From the NCBI GenBank assembly GCA_963971225.1, contig OZ020269.1:92234865-92298864 (forward strand): DNA of 64,000 nucleotides. The letters are read 5' to 3'. Below the pieces are notes generated by a model. It saw only the letters and a list, made by a program, of their open reading frames with translations. It had not been told where the DNA came from and did no database searches. This DNA comes from Melieria omissa. Its lineage: Eukaryota; Arthropoda; Insecta; Diptera; Ulidiidae. This document shows, in pieces, positions 34,850-45,910 of this stretch (position 1 is the stretch's first letter; every line of letters starts with the position of its first letter). Made by a program: the position numbers and the translations under genes.

Positions 34850-36900
34850 ACAAGCAGATTAATGAGTAGACGGATGTTGGATTGCGCATTGGAAAGATGC
34901 GAGGAATGGGCGGGAATATCAGTTTGCTGGGTTTAAGTATTTGTGGTTTAAATATTCGAAGGCTGCTGGCAACGAACATGAAGAGGGATAATGCTGAAGC
35001 CGAACGAAGGTGAACGCAGTGGAAGCAAGTTGAAGTAGAAGAAAGGAATGCGATGTAAAGGAATCTTGAGTGAACTGACAATAAAGAAAAATGAGATGTA
35101 AATCAGTTATGGAGATGAAACAAATGAAAATATAATAAAAGTAAGCTAAACGATATGAAAATCGTAAGCATTGAAAATGGATCAGAAAAGTATGCAATAA
35201 ATGCCAAAAAAAATGGCCAAAATGCATATGGAATAGGCTTAAATGGAATATATGGAAATGGAACATATGGAATTGGAAATACGATCATGAAAACGGAAAT
35301 AAATAAATAAATAAAGGATGGATAAAAAATTTGACAGAATGGAATAAATTAAAGTAAAGCATCTGGATGTGGAACAAATGAAAATGGTAGAAATGTAGAG
35401 GAGGAAATTCAAAAAGTTAAAATTAAAATTGCGCAATAAAAATAGAAAACATAGGACCATGAAATATCTCAAAATCGAACGAATGAAAATTAAAAAATTT
35501 TGAATTAAACTCATTAAAACAAATTGAAATGTAGCGAATAGAAGTATGGAATTAAAAATGTGAAAAATGTGAACTTGAACATTTGGAAATAGAATGAAAT
35601 AAATCAGAGGAACAAATAGGAAGGAAAAATGTGCAAAAGCAAACATTGAAATATCACAAATAAAAATAGAAAATATAGACATGGAACATGTGAAAATGGA
35701 AAAATGGAAATTGAAAAAGTTTGAATTAAGCAAAATCAAACATATTCCAATGAAGCAAATAGAACTATGAAACTGGAGAGCATGTGAAGTTGAAAATTCG
35801 GAATTGGAATGGAGCACTTAAAGAAGGAACAAATGGAAATTATATACGAAAGTAAAAATTTAAATTTTACAAACCAAAATAGAAAACTTAGACAAAGGAT
35901 ATGTGAAAATCGAACAAATGCAATCGAAAATGTAAATGGAAAACAATCAAACAAGTTGAAATGGAACAAATAGAAGTAGAAAATATGGAATTGGAGAGTA
36001 TATAACGTTGAACATTCGGAAATGAATGGCAAAAATGAAAACATTACAAAGTAGAAAAAAAAATTTTACAAATAAAAAAAGAAAAGATAGACATGGAACA
36101 GGTGAAAATCGAACAAATATAAAATGAAAATATGTTTATCGTACTGAACACAACAAAACAATTTGAAAAGAAACAAATAGAACTAGAACATATGGAATTC
36201 GAGAGAATGTAAAGTTGAACATTCGGAAATGGAATGGAACCATTGAAAAAAGAAAAAATTTAAAGGAAATAAGTACAACAGTAAAAACAGAAATTTTAGA
36301 AACAAAAATAGAAAACGTGGATATGGATAGAATGTAAATTAAACACATTCAAACAAATTGGAATAGAACAAATTTAACGAGAACTTATGGAATTGAAGAA
36401 TATGTAAAGTTGAACATTCGGAAATGAGACATGTTGAAATCGAACACATGGAAATTGGGCTAACAAACAATAGGAAGTGGAAAAATGCATATGGAACATG
36501 AAAGAGAATAGGTCACATGAAACTGAAACATACATACGACTATGTGCAACAAATGAAAATGGGGCAAATGAAAAGGAAAAAACGAAACAGTAAGAAATAA
36601 AAATTGCAAAAATGGAAATAGAAAACATGGAATTGTAAATTAAACACATTGAAACCAACTGAAGTGGAACAAATAGAAAAAAAAACATGCAAATTGAAAC
36701 AAACTGAAGTGGAACAAATAAAAAAACGAAAATATTTAAATTTCTGACATAGAAATAAAGAAAATGGACAATGACGTATGAAACAAATGAAAATGGATCA
36801 AATGTAAATTTAAGACATTGAAACAGATTGAAGTGAAACAAATCAAATGCAAGGGAATTGAACAAAGGAATGGAAATGAAAAAAAACTGGAACGACTGAA

Positions 36901-37055
36901 AATGCATCAAAAAGTGAACAAAAAGAATTGAAATGCAAGGAAATAAAATAAATAAAAACAAAACAAATTAAACGATTGAAAATGCAACAAATAGTGAACA
37001 AAAAGAATTGAAATGCAAGGAAATAAAATAAATAAAAACAAAACAAATTAAAATG
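36901..37055 (+). repeat. 80-bp near-perfect tandem duplication
   Basis: AATGCATCAAAAAGTGAACA at 36901 and AATGCAACAAATAGTGAACA at 36981 start two copies that both run through GAATTGAAATGCAAGGAAAT and AAAACAAAACAAATTAAA. The close match suggests a recent event inside the purine-rich tract. Confidence 0.9.
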
Positions 37056-37180
37056 AAACAAATGAAAGCGAAACGAAACGCATATAGTGGAACCAATGAA
37101 AGTGAAAACAATGGAAATGAAACGAATACATGCGGAATGCTTGGGATTGAAACATATGCATACGACTAAAATAAGTAAAT

Positions 37181-37500
37181 AAAATTGTACGCAAAATTTT
37201 AGTCAGATTCTTTTGGTTTGGAACAACTTGAAATATGGAATGTAACAAATGAAAACGAAATAAATTTAATTATTTATTATTTATTTATTTTAAACAAAAG
37301 AAATAAAATTGTAAGCACAATTTTAATCAGATTCTTTCGGTTTGAAACAACTTGAAGTATGGAATGTAGCAAATGGAAACGAAGCAAATTTATTTATCAT
37401 AAATAAATGTATTTATTTTAAACAAACAAATTAAATTGTAAGCAATATTTTAATCAGATTCTTTTGGTTTGGAACGACTTGAAGTATGGAATGTAACAAA
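37181..37500 (+). repeat. Three tandem copies of a 124-127 bp unit
   Basis: Units start at about 37181, 37305 and 37432 with AAATTGTAAGC-like sequence, then TTTTAATCAGATTCTTT, GGTTTGGAACAACTTGAA and TATGGAATGTAACAAATG. The third unit breaks off at about 37500. Confidence 0.88.
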
Positions 37501-37570
37501 TGTAACGAATAAAAATGAAAGATATGGAAATTGAAATAGAACAGATAGAAAGAAGTCAGACATAATCAGA

Positions 37571-38229
37571 ATTTGATTTGATACAACTTGAGGTCTAAAA
37601 TGAAAGCAAGAAAACATACTCAAAGTGACTCTTCGCCCTAAAGTATTTCTTCAAAGAGTTTTTAATTCGATGCTCTGTGTACCAAACAAAATAAAAATCC
37701 AAGTGTCACATTGTTTGTTAAAAGAACAAACATAAAGCAATCACCTTTTTCGACACTCGTTTGACATTCTTTGTGCTCAATGTAGTCGACTTTGAAGCAT
37801 GAAAGCTTTCTGTGTGAAAACCAATGCGAAGTATTATTGTTGTAATAAAGAGTCTGATACAAATAAGCTAATAGCCATAAGATGTAGCTACAGTCGAGAG
37901 CAAGCAAAGTGGTTTGTGGTGGGTGAAGGCGAAAATGGGCAAAGATTGAGGTTAACTACGAACAGCGCAACATTCTACAATAAAAGCATAAAAGTGTAGC
38001 AGACGTCAATGTAGCAAAGTTTATTGTAAAATGAAATTTGAAACAACTGTCACAATTGTGACATAAGTTGCCATAGCTGATGGGACGCCATTGATGTTAA
38101 AATGTTGATAAATTTTAATAACTTTTCAATTGTTGAAAAGTTTAATTGAAATTAAGTTGAAGCAATGGAATGAAGTGTGGGCATTTCAATGCTTTAAAAA
38201 TTTCAGTTTAAATCAGGGACCGTAAAAAT
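37571..38229. other. Non-coding, no identifiable content
   Basis: Two overlapping frames on opposite strands (37662-37907 and 37799-37999) have no recognised motifs. Nothing else was seen. Confidence 0.5.
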
Positions 38230-38680
38230 CAGCTTAATAGGGAAATAGAGTTTCGACAATACATTTTGATTTTTGCTTTGTAGAAACCCAAAAGTTGACA
38301 ACGTCACAAATCCGATCGTATGGGAGAAGCCCTCTGGTGGTGAATTTCTGAAACTTAATTAATTTTGTATTTTTTGTACTCAAGAATGTTGGCGATCGCT
38401 GAATAAATAATTGAAATCGGTTCAGTAGTTTCCGAGATAACTCTGATTGACTACCACATTTACAAGTGGGGAGCCAATGGCATAGAAAATGGCCAATTTC
38501 TTATGGAAGCCCCCTTAAGACTTGGAGTTAGCGGGTAGGTATGTTTGGAAGAAACATTCGGAAGAGAAAATAACTGGGTGTTGGTCATACATTTGATACA
38601 TCTGGGGGCAACTTGGGAGCAATGGGAGCCAATTTTATAAAAACGACCAAACGAGCCCCAAATTTTTTTGGCTCATGCAC
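38230..38680 (+). repeat. Composite dispersed repeat, copy 3 (truncated)
   Basis: This matches the first two-thirds of copies 1 and 2: AGAGTTTCGACAATACATTT, CCCAAAAGTTGACAACGTC, AAGAATGTTGGCGATCGCTG, GGTTCAGTAGTTTCCGAG, and one AGCCCCCTTAAGACTTGGAG module. The second module breaks off at about 38670. It also lacks a SINE. Confidence 0.8.
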
Positions 38681-39727
38681 TTTTCGAGGACTTCAGCATC
38701 GAAATCGAAAAATCGTGCACTAAATCATGTCTAATGTACATGGCATATAATAATTTAAGCTCACAAAGATTTGCTGAAAAACTTGCTTCTCTTGTAATTT
38801 GTAACCCAACCAACAATGGAATCACAAGAAGTAAATACCTCATTATTTTTGTTCCAAAATGAATCGCACTATTAATGGGATTTTAATTAAGTGCCCAACT
38901 GCAACTAAATATGAGCTGCATAGAAGGTTAAATATGAAATTAATTAAATAAAACCTAAAACATCACAAATCGACTTGCATCGTTGTCCAAGTGCGAAACA
39001 GAATCCATTCCATAAACAAGCCAAACATATTTAAGAGAATCGTATCGAATTCATTACACAAGTTGCAAGACAAGAACAAATGCTTTAGAAGCGGCGCCAT
39101 TGGCCATCAAATCCATATTGTTGCACATGTAAACAACCAGCGGCACATTGCATATTGTGTGCCACAAATGCAGCGCACCGGTAACACGATGCGTGCTCGG
39201 TGCTGCATTTCTCGGGGCCCTAATGTCTCAATAACTTTGCATCGACACACATTGGTCGTGCACAGCTCAAATACGTTGCATTAATTAGTTGAATGCTTGC
39301 AACATTATATTAACATGCAGATTTGTTGTATTTGTATGTACAGACTATACGATTATCGGTGAATGCATCTCTCAGGTGTTGGCACATGACAGCCGTGTAT
39401 CAGATTGCCGCAACTAAATAGCATTGATTTATGATTTTCCGTTGGCATTAAAGTGTGGCAAAACATTTTGCTGCCAAAAATGTGTGGTGACCAAAAGTTT
39501 CAATGACTGAAACTTGAAGTGGCAGCTGCAGTCTTTTGTCTGACTACACACACGCAGTGTGAATGCGGGTCATGTGGTAAGTGGTCTGTGGTCTTGTATG
39601 CAAAGAGGCTTTAAGCTATGTTTGAGTTGTGATAGTTTATTATTGCTGATGTGGTCAGTGACAGTGCCTGTTATTTGTCTGTGTTTGTATGCATTTTGGG
39701 GATAACATAACTTCATGAAGCGTTTAC
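38681..39727. other. Non-coding, no identifiable content
   Basis: Short frames at 38668-38862 and 38991-39284 have no recognised motif. No transposon ends were seen. Confidence 0.5.
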
Positions 39728-39977
39728 AGATCTTAACAATGCATTGAATTGGTTAAATCTACTGAGGAAATATTCATTGAATCGTCACCCATTGGGTCAT
39801 ACAAGTCACATTAAGATTTATCATTTAAGTTGGATATCTGACGGTCTGCTTAAGATCTTAGCAACGCATTGAATTTGTTAGATTTACTGAGAAAATATTC
39901 ATTGAATTGTCACTCATTGGGTCATACAAGTCACATTAAGATTTATCATTAAATTTTGATCTCTTACGGTCTGCTGT
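39728..39977. repeat. 125-bp tandem duplication
   Basis: AGATCTTAACAATGCATTGA at 39728 recurs as AGATCTTAGCAACGCATTGA at 39853. Both copies contain AAATATTCATTGAAT, ATTGGGTCATACAAGTCACA and ACGGTCTGCT. It lies about 450 bp downstream of the exon on the gene's strand. Confidence 0.9.
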
Positions 39978-40422
39978 AAGCTTTATTGGAGGAGCTCAAG
40001 ATGAATTTAAGAATAGAGTATAATGAGTAAAGTAGGTAGGGATTTTCCTAAACGGAATCCTTTTTTCTTCTTTTTTATATTTGGTAGTGTGGCAGAAATT
40101 AGACCGGTTTGACGTCCATTGTGCATTGATTTAAGAAAATGAGTCAGAATTCGGTCAATAAAACCAAAATGTAATCATTCTCAAACAATTTGCATCTTCT
40201 CACATCAAAAGCTTCCAACACTTAGAATTGTCACAACCTAAACATAAATTAGTGAGTTGGACAGATCGTCCTTTAGACAAACCAGAACAATTATTTTTCT
40301 ATTGTATTAAAAATTACAATAAGTTATTTCACTTATGTATCTTTCTATATAATATGGTTCCACTACACTGATATACTTTCAAACCAGTTAGTGCTAACCG
40401 CTTTGTATAGTTTTCGACTTAC

Positions 40423-40610
40423 CATCGGCGGATACGACAAGTATCGATCGCTGTTCATGTTGTAGTAGGAGCCATCTGGCGGTGGCGCCGGCGACGGGGA
40501 CGGAATATAGACACCTTTATTGATCAGCATTTGATCGTCGCGTGCTCGATGATCCATAATGTTCGTTGTATTGTTGTTGTGTCGCGGATGTGGCAACGTG
40601 CGAGAATTGG
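40423..40610 (-). CDS. Internal coding exon of an unidentified gene (possible receptor cytoplasmic tail)
   Basis: Seen: on the minus strand a pyrimidine tract ending in TTTTTGTTTACAG is followed by 188 bases of open frame and then the donor GTAAGT directly after an ATG codon. The exon enters in phase 1 (two bases complete a split codon) and leaves in phase 0, giving 62 full codons. The peptide begins NSRTLPHPRHNNNTTN, has a DHRARDDQ charged patch, then GVYIPSPSPAPPPDGSYY, and ends MNSDRYLSYPPM. It has no membrane segment. Codon use and splice sites are far more gene-like than anything else here. Inference: the Pro-rich, Tyr-rich composition fits the cytoplasmic tail of a cell-surface protein. 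A Kirre/Roughest-type adhesion receptor is one guess, made by feel and not verified. No other exon of this gene was recognised in the window, so its flanking introns would be at least 23 kb upstream and 40 kb downstream. Confidence 0.75.
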
Positions 40611-40818
40611 CTGTAAACAAAAAGAGAGACAAGACAATGAAAACATTAGTTGAGCGAAATAAATGTAAAATTTTAATAACATAGAAAAATTTATATAGAA
40701 ATTTGTAGAATTAGCATCAAATTATGAGAGCAGAGAGAAGGTTGGAACAACGTAGGTGTTGTTGTTGTTACTGTATCTGTTGTTGATGGTAAATAGTGTG
40801 AATTACAGTATGCATTAT

Positions 40819-40857
40819 TTAACCCTTTCGACCCCAAAGTTGCCTGAGAGCAACTTT
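40819..40857 (+). mobile_element. Solitary piggyBac-like end
   Basis: TTAACCCTTTCGACCCC is followed by the hairpin AAAGTTGCCTGAGAGCAACT (40836-40857, arms AAAGTTGC and GCAACTTT). This is the same layout as the left ends at 15.6 and 33.0 kb. No matching right end was seen, so it is a fragment or a chance resemblance. Confidence 0.45.
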
Positions 40858-41017
40858 ACCTGTTTGTCATCTTATAGCAAAAGCTACGATTGATTTATGG
40901 GTTTAATTGAAGTAGGCACCAAGAAATCATTATTTTTAGAAGTGAATTCAAAGGAAATTACAAAAATTTACTGTTATGTCCAAAATAATTTTCACATAAT
41001 TTTCGGCGATATTATGG

Positions 41018-41325
41018 AAAGTTTGTTCTTATTGAAGTATACGAATTGGGCACGTTTGACTAAAACCCAGTTTCTTTAATAATGGTCAAATAAAATCAAT
41101 GAATGATAATTTTGTATTTTTCCATAAATATTACATAATTTTTCTATTGATAGAAAATTTAACGCGTTTGAAGTAAAGTTTGTGTTGTAATTGAAGTCTA
41201 CGAACTGGACGCGTTTGATCCAAACCCGGTTTTTTTTTAATAATGGTTAAAGAAAATCAATGAGTGATAATTTTGTATTTTTACATAAATATTAAATAAT
41301 TTTTCTGTAATTAAAAAATATTGAT
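41018..41325. repeat. 157-bp tandem duplication
   Basis: AAAGTTTGTTCTTATTGAAG at 41018 matches AAAGTTTGTGTTGTAATTGA at 41175. Both copies run through CGTTTGA, AATAATGGT, AAAATCAATGARTGATAATT and TACATAATTTTTCT-like blocks. It is upstream of the exon, within the presumed intron. Confidence 0.85.
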
Positions 41326-43379
41326 ACAAAATTTATCGTTGAGGGAAACCAATGAATGTTTTTCATTGGTAAAGTGAGAAGGAGAGAAATTAAAGCGCAG
41401 AGGGGAGTGGCAGGGCACATAGTGACACTTATAAATATAGCTGCAGAATACACAAGAGGAAGGTACGAGGAGAAAAGTGAAAGGAAGAGTAAGAGGCAAA
41501 CTGAAAAGAAGAGTTTGATGAAGAGTGAGTGGCAGAGTAAGAGGAAGAGTGAGAGAAAGACAGAGAGTCGAAGAGGAGGAGGAGATTAATATTGTTGGCG
41601 CAAAATTGTCGCTGCAAATAACAACAACAATAACACCACTAACAATGTGACCTAAAAACAATGGGAACAACAACAACAAAAACAAAAACAACAACAGCAA
41701 ACATCAACATCACCGAGATTATCAACCAAATGACACCAACAGCATCACCCAACAATTGCTCACAGCTTCGGTGTTTGTTGTTATGCAACAGTTATTGTTG
41801 CTTTTTTTTGTTGTTTTTGTTTTAGTTACAATTGCTATGCATTTTTGTACATATGTGAGTAAAAATGGCAAGCAACGTTTGTTTAAAGGCTGCCAGTGCA
41901 ATGTGTTGTTTTGCGATTTTTGAACAACACTTGCATGGTTGTTGCAAAATTTTTTTGTTGTTGTTGCAATTGAATATAATTTCGCTTCGAATGCAATTAA
42001 AAGTGGAGCTTATTGTTGCCCTTTCGTTGCCATTGCCGCCGGTGATGGCGTAAAGTTGGCGCTGATAGTTGTTGCTGTCGTCGTCATAACTGGCTTGCAG
42101 CAACAACAGATAAAAACCCCAAAAAAATAATATCAACAATAATAATAGTAAAATTGCTGCTGGCAAACGCGATGCGCGCAATGGACAACAACAACGACAG
42201 CAGCGAACAGGACAATTGGCGACAACGTGCTGGCGATTGCAAGCAGCGTTGCGCAGACGCTGATGGCGACCGACACCAACGCCAACACCAACACCAACAG
42301 CAACACCGACACCAACACCGATACCGACAACGCTGCGCACTTGCAACGTAAATGAGTTCATTTGGCTGAGTGCAACCCAGCAGCCAATGGCAACCATGAC
42401 AACAACAATATTATTATTAACAACAACAACAACAACATAGACAGTAATGCGTTCACAGCAAGATGCAATTGTGCGATTGCCAAGGCAGCGGCCAGCAATC
42501 TCGTCTCGCATTGCTCTCTCACTCTCAGTTCACGTTAACAGTGACCCGCTTTGGTCCTTTTGGGTGGGAGGGGGGGGCGCAGCAATCAGCGAACCCGACG
42601 CCATCTTATAAGCGACGCTTCCGACGTGCTGTACGCGTTTCGTCGCTGTTGTGATTAACGTCACGCAAGTGTGCAAATTAATTGGAATTTCAGCGAAGCT
42701 TAATTAAATTGACGGAACGAAATGCGAGCGAGGTGGCGCTGAAGTGGATGCGGCAATGGCGCAGGGCACGATGGAAGGGTTAAGCGCGGTGCAGCGGTCG
42801 GGAATGTATTGAAAACGTGAGCTCAAATGGAAAATCACGTACGCAATGCATGAATGGGTGGGCAACGAGGACGGAGGGAATGTTGAAAGCTAGATTGACT
42901 GTGCACAAAGGGTATTGAGAAGGTTGAGGCGGTGTTCACACCATCAAATGACTGGCTAATTACTTTTTGTATATGAAACTATTTTTCTTATTGAAATTAT
43001 GGTGGTTTTCACACTTTAAAGTGGTTTGAAAATTATTTCATGATTCAACAAATTATTTGCTTTTAATTTTGCAACAAATTAAACATGTGCCGCGGTTTTC
43101 GGAAACAGTAAAATATTAGAGGTGTTCACACTTTAAATTTAAAATAAGATGACAAATAAATTTATAAAAAATAATAATAATATATTTAAAAAAATAAAAA
43201 AAAAATAGAAAAGAAACAAATTAAACGGGAAAACCCCCTTGACAAACTTCATCAAAGAATACAAAAATTACATCGATTTAAAAAAGCTTTACCGTATTTC
43301 TCCAAATTCCGAAAATACGAAATAATTCGTATTGCTTTAATATCTCTTTCAAAAGTTAATGTGCATAATGGCCTTAAGA
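41326..43379. other. Non-coding with GA, CAA and CACCAA runs
   Basis: A GA-rich stretch (41380-41585), CAA runs (41620-41700, 42400-42440) and a hexamer run (42270-42325) are present. Long minus-strand frames here (229 residues) come from these. No exon was recognised. Confidence 0.55.
42270..42325. repeat. CACCAA hexamer run
   Basis: Repeats of ACACCA with variants (ACACCGATACCGAC) are seen. The minus strand would read alternating Val-Gly, an artefact. Confidence 0.8.
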
Positions 43380-44161
43380 AAATTTGAACAGACAAACGAT
43401 CGAATAGACGAACAAAAGAATAGAAGAACAAATTGACGAAGGACTGAAAGACGAACAAAAGAACGCTCGAATGAATGGACAGATGAAGGAAAGAACGCAT
43501 GAATGAACAAGGACACAAGAACAGATAGATGAACGAATGGACAGAAGGATGTAAGTACTAACGAAAGCTCTAACGAAAGCACTGACGATATCTCTTTCGA
43601 AAATAAATGTGCATAAAAGCTGGTGACTGGCCTTACAGATGGATAGATAGGCAAACGAAAAAATAGACGAACAAAAGAATGGAAGAACAAAAAGACGAAC
43701 TAATGAAGGAAAGAATGCACAGAAGAATGTAGGTACTAACGAAAGCACCGCCGAACACACACAAGAACGGCAAATCGAAAGAATAGACGGACAAAAATAC
43801 GGACGGAAGGATGGACGAATAAAAGCACGAACGAAACAATGGTCAGAAGAAAGAAAAGGCGATCAAACAACAGATGAGCCAACGTTCAATAGGAAATAAC
43901 GAATAGGACGAACGAGGGGTGGGTAAGCACAGATGAACCAAAATACTCAGAAGAATGAATGGACCGTCCGATACAACGACATACGATAGAGCGAATCAAT
44001 GGACCAAAGTCAGGTGAAAAAATTACGCACCATAGATTAAAAAATTAAGAAACGGTCGAATGAAAGAGCATACGGACGCAAAGATGGACGGACGGGAAGA
44101 CAAACAAACAAATATATAGGTAAGGAATATAACATATGGGCAAAAAGATGTAAAAACAATA

Positions 44162-44672
44162 CGTGGGTGGTCCGATAAGTACTTAGCCTACAAAAGAAAA
44201 ACGAAAATTTTGGTAAAGTGGCGATTTATTTCTCAATACAGCTCCTTTCAACTTGACCCAGCAATGGTCCAACTTCTTTGACCCGTCTGAAAAATACGTT
44301 TTCTGGAGGCCTCCGTGGCGGCGATAATCTCCTCATTCGACTCAAATTTCTGCCCGGCGAGTGACTTTTTCAAGTTTGGAAACAAAAAGAAGTCACACGG
44401 GGCCAAATCTGGAGAATACGGTGTATGGGGCAGCGTTTCGTAGCCTAATGCGACTAATTTGGCGAATTACCGACCGATATTGCTCTTTTTCCATTTTTCT
44501 AAAATCCGCGGACACGTTCGTTTCCACACGCGGTCAAAACAAAACTACAAATCCAATATGGCTGAAATTTTGACAGTAGTCGTCTACGAGGATGTACTAC
44601 ACGATAGTAAATTTCTCTTACGATAGTGGCACCATCGGGCGGTGGGGCTAAGTACTTATCGGACTGACCACG
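44162..44672 (-). mobile_element. mariner transposon, internally deleted (511 bp)
   Basis: TA target duplications (44160-44161 and 44673-44674) flank inverted ends that share CCGATAAGTACTTAGCC. On the minus strand, ATG at 44494 starts MEKEQYRSVIR, the usual mariner transposase N-terminus. It then jumps to the C-terminal part LPHTPYSPDLAPCDFFLF, followed by NLKKSLAGQKFESNEEIIAA. The aspartate in SPDLAP would be the third residue of the DD34D catalytic triad; the region with the first two is deleted. The two halves are out of frame and a further frameshift precedes the last segment (LQKTYFSDGSKKLDHCW). A full element is usually about 1.3 kb. It cannot make transposase but keeps both ends. Confidence 0.92.
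44225..44494 (-). pseudogene. mariner transposase remnant (N- and C-terminal pieces)
   Basis: This is the coding relic within the mariner element. The N-terminal 11 residues (from ATG at 44494) are joined to the last quarter of the protein. The join falls near 44460 and removes the helix-turn-helix region and most of the catalytic core. The joined frame meets a stop after FSRFGPV. The C-terminal piece reads through in a second frame and, after another shift, a third. The usual mariner transposase is about 345 residues, so this is a dead copy. Confidence 0.85.
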
Positions 44673-45910
44673 TATGACGCAAGATCAAACAGAAGGACCA
44701 ACGAACACAAAAACAATCGAAACAATGGTCAAATAAAACGAGATACGAACAAAATGACGACGGACCAACGGTTAGCGGACATATGAACAATATGCTGAAG
44801 AATGAAAGGATAGACTAATGGAGAGATGGATGAACGATAAAACGGTATTCTGCAAGAACAGATGAACAAAAGAACGCTGAATGGAAGGACGCTCAGACAC
44901 AAGGACAGACGAGTGAAAGGATGTACGGACGAACGGTTGAACAAACGCAGGAACGGCCGGCAGGATCAGCGAACAAAAGAACGAACGGTCAAACGAAAGA
45001 AAAACCAGAACAAGGATAGAGATAAATGTTCGATAGGACGTACAAACAATAGGTTGGAAGAACGAAATGAAGAAAGGTTAGAGGGATGCAAGGATAGATG
45101 AACTTAAGGATGGTGAGAAAAATACACGAACAAAATAATGGTCGCATAGGAGGATGGTCCAATACAAGAACAGACGAATGAGAGGGTGGACGAGGGAACG
45201 AGGATGAACGGATATGAGAACAGTTGGAAGAACGAAATTACGAAATGGTAGATGGACTGATGGACTTACGAACTTATGGATGGATGAACGGAAGATTGAA
45301 TGGCCACAAGTGCACACGAATGAAACGACGACGAATAAGAGAATTTTGGAACACAAGGACAGACAATTGAGAATGAGAATGTACGGACGCAAGTATAAAT
45401 AAAAAGATCGACGAACAAAACGACGAAATGATGGTTAAACAAAAGTTAAGACAGACAACAGGATAGTCAGGCGAAATTAATTACGAACCTTTATTTAAAA
45501 GAGAGATTGGGCGATCGATTGAAAGGATATACAGATACAAAGGTGGGCGGATGGAAGGACAGACGAATAAAAAAAGGGCATATACAGGATATATGGACGA
45601 AGACACGTAGAAACAATAGGGAACACTAGAAGATATGCTAACGATAAGACGTAAGGGCGAAAGGATGGAGATAAAAAAAACGACCGAACGAATGACGTTA
45701 AAAAACGGGTGATGGAAGGCCGGTTAAGCAGAAGGACGAACGAACGAAAGGACGAACAAAGAAAAGGCCCTACAAACGAAAAGACGAACGAACGAAAGGA
45801 TGATCGAACGAAAAGATGTACAGTTGGATGTGTGATGGTTGGATCTATAAGTTGGATGATGAAAAATTGCATGTATGGTTGGATGAATAGAACGAAAGGA
45901 TGGTCAGAAG

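Larger units (their letters stand above)
34850..37570 (+). repeat. 2.7-kb purine-rich degenerate repeat tract
   Basis: The plus strand is built from loose repeats such as GGAACAAATGAAAATGGAA and GAAATGGAATGGAAC with no constant period. The complementary strand gives long Phe/Ser/Leu/Ile-rich frames (up to 195 residues) that are artefacts. It contains two sharper local duplications, listed separately. Confidence 0.85.
43380..45910 (+). repeat. 2.5-kb purine-rich degenerate array, split by mariner
   Basis: The plus strand is made of loosely repeated GAACGAACGAAAGGA, GGACGAACAAAAGAA and similar tetramer-like blocks. The mariner at 44162-44672 interrupts it. The minus strand gives Phe/Ser/Val-rich frames that are artefacts. 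No constant period. Confidence 0.85.

Noticed and set aside
34919..36961. Minus-strand frames up to 195 residues
   Set aside because: Shadow of the purine-rich degenerate repeat; composition only.
41822..42511. 229-residue minus-strand frame with a Val-Gly run
   Set aside because: The Val-Gly run is the CACCAA hexamer; flanks are CAA/TTG triplets.
42490..42560. Core promoter (TCAGTT initiator with a GGTCC downstream element)
   Set aside because: The downstream element is one base off its required spacing and such matches are frequent by chance.
43252..45872. Minus-strand Phe/Ser/Val-rich frames
   Set aside because: Artefacts of the purine-rich array around the mariner.
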